Source of the DNA: Blastococcus sp. HT6-4
GTDB taxonomy: Bacteria; Actinomycetota; Actinomycetes; Mycobacteriales; Geodermatophilaceae
Reading direction: 5' to 3'
Assembly (NCBI RefSeq): GCF_039679125.1
Contig: NZ_CP155551.1
Span: forward strand, 744,001-808,000
DNA: 64,000 nt
Shown here piece by piece: positions 60,223 through 64,000 of this stretch. Each line of letters starts with the position of its first letter. Position 1 is the stretch's first letter. A program made the translations under genes and the position numbers. The notes beneath the pieces were generated by a model that made no database searches, was not told the origin of the DNA, and was given only the letters and a program-made list of their open reading frames with translations.

Positions 60223-61404
60223 TCAGGTGCCGCGGGGGGCCAGCGGGCTGGACTCGACCGCCTGCTCCTCGAGCTTCTCCAGCCGGTTGCGCAGCATCCG
60301 CAGGTACGGGTCGCGGGCCCGCGTCGCCTGCTCGTAGGCGAGCAGGTCGGACACCGTGTTGAGCTGGTATCCGCGCAGCCGCCCGCGCAGCTGTGCGATC
60401 GAGAAGCTGTCGTAGCCCTCGACCGGTGCGGCGCCGGCGGCCTGGGCGCCCGAGAGCTCGCTGCCGCCCTGCGGGTCGTCGGTGGGCACGTCGGAGGTCT
60501 CGCCGACGGCGTCCACGGTCGCGCCCTCGGCGATCGCGGCGTCGGTCTCGTCGGTGTCGGTCGGGCCCACGTCGGTGGCCACGCCGGTCGCCGCGGCCAC
60601 CGGGGTCCCGCCCTCGTCGACGGCGACCTCCGGGCCGGCGTTCGTACCCGTCGCCGCGGTCTCGGTGCTGCGCTCGCCACCGGTCGTCGCGGTGTCGTCC
60701 TGCGGTGCCTCGACGGCGGCGACGCCCTCGTCGGTCACCGTCGCCTCCACGGTGTCGATCCCGCCGTCGGCGGTGAGCACGTCGACGGTCGTGGAGACGT
60801 CGGCGGTGGGCTCGGCGGCGGTCGCGGCGTCCCCGGCCGGCGCGGCGTCGGACTCCAGGAGCGCCCGCTCGACGGCGTCGGCGTCCTCGGTGGCCACCGG
60901 GGCCGCGGGGGCGTCGGTCAGCGGGTCGGTGTCCGGTGCCTCCGGGACCATCTCGTCGATGGCCAGCTCGTCGAGCACCTCCTCGGTGCTGGGGGCGTCC
61001 TCGGTGAGCGCGTCCACCACATGCCGGGCGGTCTCCGCGGGCGCGGCCACCGCCGCGGCCGCCGCACCGGCCGAGCCCTCGGTGGCCACGTCGGTCGCGA
61101 CCCCGGCGTCGAAGCCGTCGGGGACCCGGTCGAAGGCCGAGTCGCGCAGGCGGGGGCCCGGTTCTTCGTCGTCGAACGTGGCCAGCCCCGGCTCCGACTC
61201 GCCCCGCATGCCGACGAGGAGTTCGTCGCCGCGGGCGACCAGGCCGGCGTACGCCTGCTGCACCTTCATCGCGTGCTGCATCGCCATGCCGACGGCGCGC
61301 ACCGGCAGACCGGGCAGCGTCTCGGGGAGCTTGCGCGTCTCGTCGAGCACGGTCGCCACCAGACCGGCGGCGGCGCGGACAACCTCGGGGATCTCACGGG
61401 CCAT
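60223..61404 (-). CDS. lipid droplet-associated-type protein (Rv1109c-like)
   Basis: A 393-residue protein from ATG 61404. The N-terminus ([58 protein letters not shown]) resembles the amphipathic start of actinobacterial lipid-droplet-associated proteins. The central 250 residues are acidic, Ala/Asp/Thr/Val-rich low complexity with repeats such as [12 protein letters not shown] and [14 protein letters not shown]. The C-terminus ([38 protein letters not shown]) is basic and conserved. Gene order xseB-xseA-this-ispH equals Rv1107c-Rv1110. Confidence 0.7.
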   Translation of the reverse strand: MAREIPEVVRAAAGLVATVLDETRKLPETLPGLPVRAVGMAMQHAMKVQQAYAGLVARGDELLVGMRGESEPGLATFDDEEPGPRLRDSAFDRVPDGFDAGVATDVATEGSAGAAAAAVAAPAETARHVVDALTEDAPSTEEVLDELAIDEMVPEAPDTDPLTDAPAAPVATEDADAVERALLESDAAPAGDAATAAEPTADVSTTVDVLTADGGIDTVEATVTDEGVAAVEAPQDDTATTGGERSTETAATGTNAGPEVAVDEGGTPVAAATGVATDVGPTDTDETDAAIAEGATVDAVGETSDVPTDDPQGGSELSGAQAAGAAPVEGYDSFSIAQLRGRLRGYQLNTVSDLLAYEQATRARDPYLRMLRNRLEKLEEQAVESSPLAPRGT

Positions 61405-61549
61405 GGGCACAGCGTGCCCCAGAAGTACCCGTGCGACACACCCGACCAGCGATGATGCGCCCGCCGGGGGCATGCGGCTGGTCACATCCGTGTCCGGTGA
61501 CACCCGCGCGGACCGGTCCCGGACGGCACACCCACCTACCATGGTGCGC

Positions 61550-62527
61550 ATGGCTGATCAGCGCGGACGGGTCCTGCTGGCCGATCCCCGGGGCTACTGC
61601 GCCGGTGTGGACCGGGCGGTGGTCGCCGTCGAGCGGGCCCTCGAGATCCACGGGGCGCCCGTGTACGTCCGCAAGCAGATCGTCCACAACAAGCACGTGG
61701 TGGCCACGCTGGAGCGGCGCGGGGCGATCTTCGTCGACGAGACCGACGAGGTCCCCGAGGGCTCGGTGGTCGTCTTCAGCGCGCACGGGGTCTCTCCGGC
61801 GGTGCACCAGGAGGCGGCCGACCGGCAGCTGCACACGATCGACGCCACCTGCCCGCTGGTCACCAAGGTGCACCAGGAGGCCAAGCGCTTCGCCCGCGAC
61901 GACTACGACATCCTGCTGATCGGTCACCGCGGCCACGAGGAGGTCGAGGGCACCTCCGGCGAGGCGCCGGCCCACATCCAGCTGGTCGACGGTCCCGACG
62001 ACGTGGCGAACGTCCAGGTCCGCGACCCGGAGAAGGTCGTGTGGCTGTCCCAGACCACGCTGTCGGTCGACGAGACCCTCGCGACGGTCGACCAGCTGAA
62101 GAACCGCTTCCCCGGGCTGCAGTCGCCGCCGAGCGACGACATCTGCTACGCCACCCAGAACCGCCAGCAGGCCGTCAAGAAGATGGCGGGGGAGTGCGAC
62201 CTCGTGCTGGTGGTCGGATCCACGAACTCGTCGAACTCGGTGCGCCTGGTCGAGGTGGCGCTCGAGGCGGGCGCCCGGGCGAGCCACCTGGTCGACTACG
62301 CGGCGGAGATCGATCCGGCCTGGCTGGAGGGCGTCGCCACGGTCGGGGTGACCAGCGGTGCCTCGGTCCCCGAGATCCTCGTCAGCGAGGTGCTGGACTT
62401 CCTGGCCGAGCGCGGTTATCCGGACGTCGAGACGGTGAAGGCCGCCGAGGAGCGCCTGGTGTTCGCGCTCCCGCACGAGCTGCGCAGGGCCGAGAAGGCC
62501 GCGCAGGCCCCCGGCGCGGCCGACTGA
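61550..62527 (+). CDS. ispH: 4-hydroxy-3-methylbut-2-enyl diphosphate reductase
   Basis: A 325-residue [4Fe-4S] enzyme making IPP and DMAPP, the last step of the MEP isoprenoid pathway. The three cluster cysteines are C17 (GYCAGV), C101 (ATCPLV) and C199 (DICYAT). [28 protein letters not shown] and [13 protein letters not shown] are the other landmarks. ATG 61550 is used; ATG 61541 is also in frame. No ribosome binding site is visible, so the mRNA may be leaderless. It is divergent from the Rv1109c-like gene. Confidence 0.96.
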   Translation: MADQRGRVLLADPRGYCAGVDRAVVAVERALEIHGAPVYVRKQIVHNKHVVATLERRGAIFVDETDEVPEGSVVVFSAHGVSPAVHQEAADRQLHTIDATCPLVTKVHQEAKRFARDDYDILLIGHRGHEEVEGTSGEAPAHIQLVDGPDDVANVQVRDPEKVVWLSQTTLSVDETLATVDQLKNRFPGLQSPPSDDICYATQNRQQAVKKMAGECDLVLVVGSTNSSNSVRLVEVALEAGARASHLVDYAAEIDPAWLEGVATVGVTSGASVPEILVSEVLDFLAERGYPDVETVKAAEERLVFALPHELRRAEKAAQAPGAAD

Positions 62528-62541
62528 CCGCCCCCCGCCCG

Positions 62542-62587
62542 GACGACGGAGCCCCGGACCGCATCAGCGGTCCGGGGCTCCGTCGTC
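62542..62587. terminator. strong terminator after ispH
   Basis: A perfect 21-bp stem (62542-62562 with 62567-62587) and an ATCA loop. It lies between ispH and a convergent gene, so it can serve both. Confidence 0.9.
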
Positions 62588-62609
62588 GGTGGGGCGGGTG
62601 CCCGGGCGG

Positions 62610-63254
62610 TCAGCGGCGGGTGGCCAGCCGGACCAGCGCCAGCACCACAGCGGCGACGGTGGCCGCGGCCATGGTCGGGAAGCCGCGGACCAGCAGCGTG
62701 GCCATGGTGGCCAGGTTGAACGGCGCGGACGGCGCCAGGGCGACGTTCACCGCGGCGACCGCGAGGAACACCAGCGGCGGGGAGACGATGACCGTGAGGA
62801 GGTCCCGGCGACGGACGAGCAGGGCCGCGGCCGAGGTGCTGGCGGTCAGGACGACGAGGGTGATCAGGCCCAGGCCCGTGCCGACGAAGGAGTCGATCGC
62901 GCCGCCGGCCAGCGTCAGCAGGAAGATGCCGAGCACGGCGACGACTCCGCGCAGCTTGCTGTCGCGCGCCGCAGGGGGCGCGGCGGTCCGGCCACGCGTG
63001 CCGGCCGCGGCAGGGCGCGCGCCCGACGGCCGGTCCGGTCGCCGGGGACCGCCGGGACGGGGCTCGTCGAGCCGGTCGTAGGCGGGGTCGCGCTCGGCCA
63101 CCCGCAGGCGGTCGCCGGCGCGTCCGGGCACCGGGGGACGCGACGCACGGGCCGGCCGGGCGCCACCCGCCGAGGGGTGCGGGGTGCGCACGGCGGAGGG
63201 CCGTTCGGGGCGCGCTCCGCTCTGCCATGCGCCCGCTGCGCTCGCCGAGGCCAT
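62610..63254 (-). CDS. DUF6542-like membrane protein
   Basis: A 214-residue protein from ATG 63254 (GGAGG six bases ahead). A Pro/Arg/Ala-rich disordered start (1-98) is followed by four hydrophobic helices (VVAVLGIFLLTLAGGAIDSF, GLGLITLVVLTASTSAAALLV, LLTVIVSPPLVFLAVAAVN, and a C-terminal helix ending ALVRLATRR). It matches the actinobacterial DUF6542 pattern, and the location after ispH matches Rv1111c. Function unknown. Confidence 0.7.
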   Translation of the reverse strand: MASASAAGAWQSGARPERPSAVRTPHPSAGGARPARASRPPVPGRAGDRLRVAERDPAYDRLDEPRPGGPRRPDRPSGARPAAAGTRGRTAAPPAARDSKLRGVVAVLGIFLLTLAGGAIDSFVGTGLGLITLVVLTASTSAAALLVRRRDLLTVIVSPPLVFLAVAAVNVALAPSAPFNLATMATLLVRGFPTMAAATVAAVVLALVRLATRR

Positions 63255-63448
63255 GGCGCCCCTCCGTCCCGTTGCCTGGGCGGCCCGACTGGCCGTCCTG
63301 CGTGCCACGGTAGCGAGCGGAGCTGGGAGTACGCGGGACGTCGGTGCCGCGTCGTCGGCTTCCTGTGGTGGCTCCGCGACGTGGGGTGATGCCTGTGACA
63401 CGCGGTGCGCACGGGTCGGCGCCGGACGGTGGCCGGCTCCGCGTCAGG

Positions 63449-64000
63449 TCATCCCGACGTGCCGTCGCGGTCGGGTTCGGCGACGGCGTCCAGCCGCCCG
63501 GACGCCGGCGGTTCGGCCGGCCGCAGCGTGCGCACGGTGGCCTCCACCGGAGCCGGCTCGGGCACCGGTGACTCGGCGACGCCCAGGTCGTCGAAGCGCC
63601 GGGCGGCGGCCAGGACCGACCGCTCGTAGGAGCCGACGGTCTCGTTGTACCGGCTGAGCGTGGTCGACAGCGCGGAGCCGAGGCGGGTCAGGTGACCCGA
63701 CAGCGTGCTCAGCCGTGCGTGCAGGCGCCGGCCCACCTCGAGCACCTGGTCGGCGTCCCGGGCCAGGCGCTCCTGCCGCCAGGAGTAGGCGACCGTGCGC
63801 AGCAGCGCGAGCAGCGTGCTCGGTGTCGCCAGGACCACGTCGCGGGCGAAGCCGTACTCGAGCAGGCCCGGCTCGGCCTCCAGCGCGGTGGTGAGGAATC
63901 CGTCGGAGGGCACGAACAGCACGGTGAACGGCGCGGCGGGCCGGAAGGCGGTCGGGTACCGACGGGCGGCCAGCGCATCGATGTGGGCGCGCAGCTGCCG
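63449..64000 (-). CDS. rmuC: DNA recombination protein RmuC family (C-terminal part; 5' end beyond window)
   Basis: The last 183 codons of a gene whose start is beyond the window edge. APFTVLFVPSDGFLTTALEAEPGLLEYGFARDVVLATPSTLLALLRTVAYSW is the RmuC signature block, and RLARDADQVLEVGRRLHARLSTL follows. RmuC limits DNA inversions and is linked to nuclease activity on recombination intermediates. The tail is Pro/Ala-rich and variable. Confidence 0.92.
   Translation of the reverse strand, partial: RQLRAHIDALAARRYPTAFRPAAPFTVLFVPSDGFLTTALEAEPGLLEYGFARDVVLATPSTLLALLRTVAYSWRQERLARDADQVLEVGRRLHARLSTLSGHLTRLGSALSTTLSRYNETVGSYERSVLAAARRFDDLGVAESPVPEPAPVEATVRTLRPAEPPASGRLDAVAEPDRDGTSG

Overview
The window is very GC-rich (about 72-74% by eye) with frequent GTG starts and many 4-nt ATGA/GTGA gene overlaps. 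Its housekeeping genes resemble the Mycobacterium tuberculosis Rv1086-Rv1111c neighbourhood, so this is a motile, high-GC actinobacterium. Geodermatophilaceae-type (Blastococcus, Modestobacter, Geodermatophilus) is my best guess; it is inferred from gene content and was not tested.

Layout. 1-4.5 kb: the end of a Z-prenyl diphosphate synthase, a DUF885 metalloprotein, PhoH2 (PIN-PhoH ATPase) behind a structured leader, and a lone AbiEi-type antitoxin bracketed by two related palindromes. 4.5-28.9 kb, all on the minus strand: a nearly complete flagellar block. Read in transcription order it is flgB-flgC-fliE-fliF-fliG-fliH-fliI-fliJ-(NlpC/P60 + lytic transglycosylase)-fliK-flgD-flgE, a strong terminator, flbD-motA-motB-fliL, a 530-bp gap with a terminator, then fliM-fliN-fliO-fliP-fliQ-fliR-flhB-flhA-flhF and a small membrane protein. 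29.2-34.7 kb, minus: a glycosyltransferase, a small gene in the FliT position, fliS, fliD, fliC and the flagellar sigma factor fliA. 34.8-38.6 kb, plus, divergent from fliA: flgN-flgK-flgL-fliW-csrA. 38.8-41.8 kb, plus: three unrecognised proteins around a divergent sigma-70-like protein. 41.8-43.8 kb, minus: a membrane-anchored NlpC/P60 + VanY peptidoglycan hydrolase. 44-47.7 kb, minus: a small hypothetical protein, citrate synthase and a large glycosyltransferase. 47.9-53.5 kb: two DegT aminotransferases, an NAD-dependent epimerase, a Gfo/Idh oxidoreductase and two left-handed beta-helix acyltransferases, the gene set for an acylated amino sugar. 53.5-64 kb: housekeeping genes fumC, glpX, a DUF4245 gene, xseB, xseA, a lipid-droplet-type protein, ispH, a DUF6542-like gene and the start of rmuC, plus a DUF1707 gene with an apparent frameshift.

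Control logic. Eight sites share a -35 of the form nTCAnn, exactly 15 bases, and a -10 close to GCCGATnnn, which is the flagellar sigma-28 pattern. They lie before flgB, flbD, fliM, fliC, fliA, flgN, the NlpC/VanY hydrolase and the large glycosyltransferase. Weaker versions lie before flhA, the small glycosyltransferase, flgD and the gene at 40.7 kb. The fliC leader carries a hairpin with a CGGA loop plus a GGA-rich ribosome binding site, the arrangement expected for CsrA repression relieved by FliW; both genes are encoded here. The fliM -10 element overlaps the upstream ATG, so fliM probably starts at a GTG on a nearly leaderless mRNA.

The flagellum is of Gram-positive type: no L/P-ring genes. 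No flgF/flgG, flgM, flhG or chemotaxis genes are recognisable in the window. FlhF has lost the GTPase motifs. The most novel material is the flagellar regulon reaching cell-wall and glycosylation genes, and the uncharacterised sigma-like block next to csrA.
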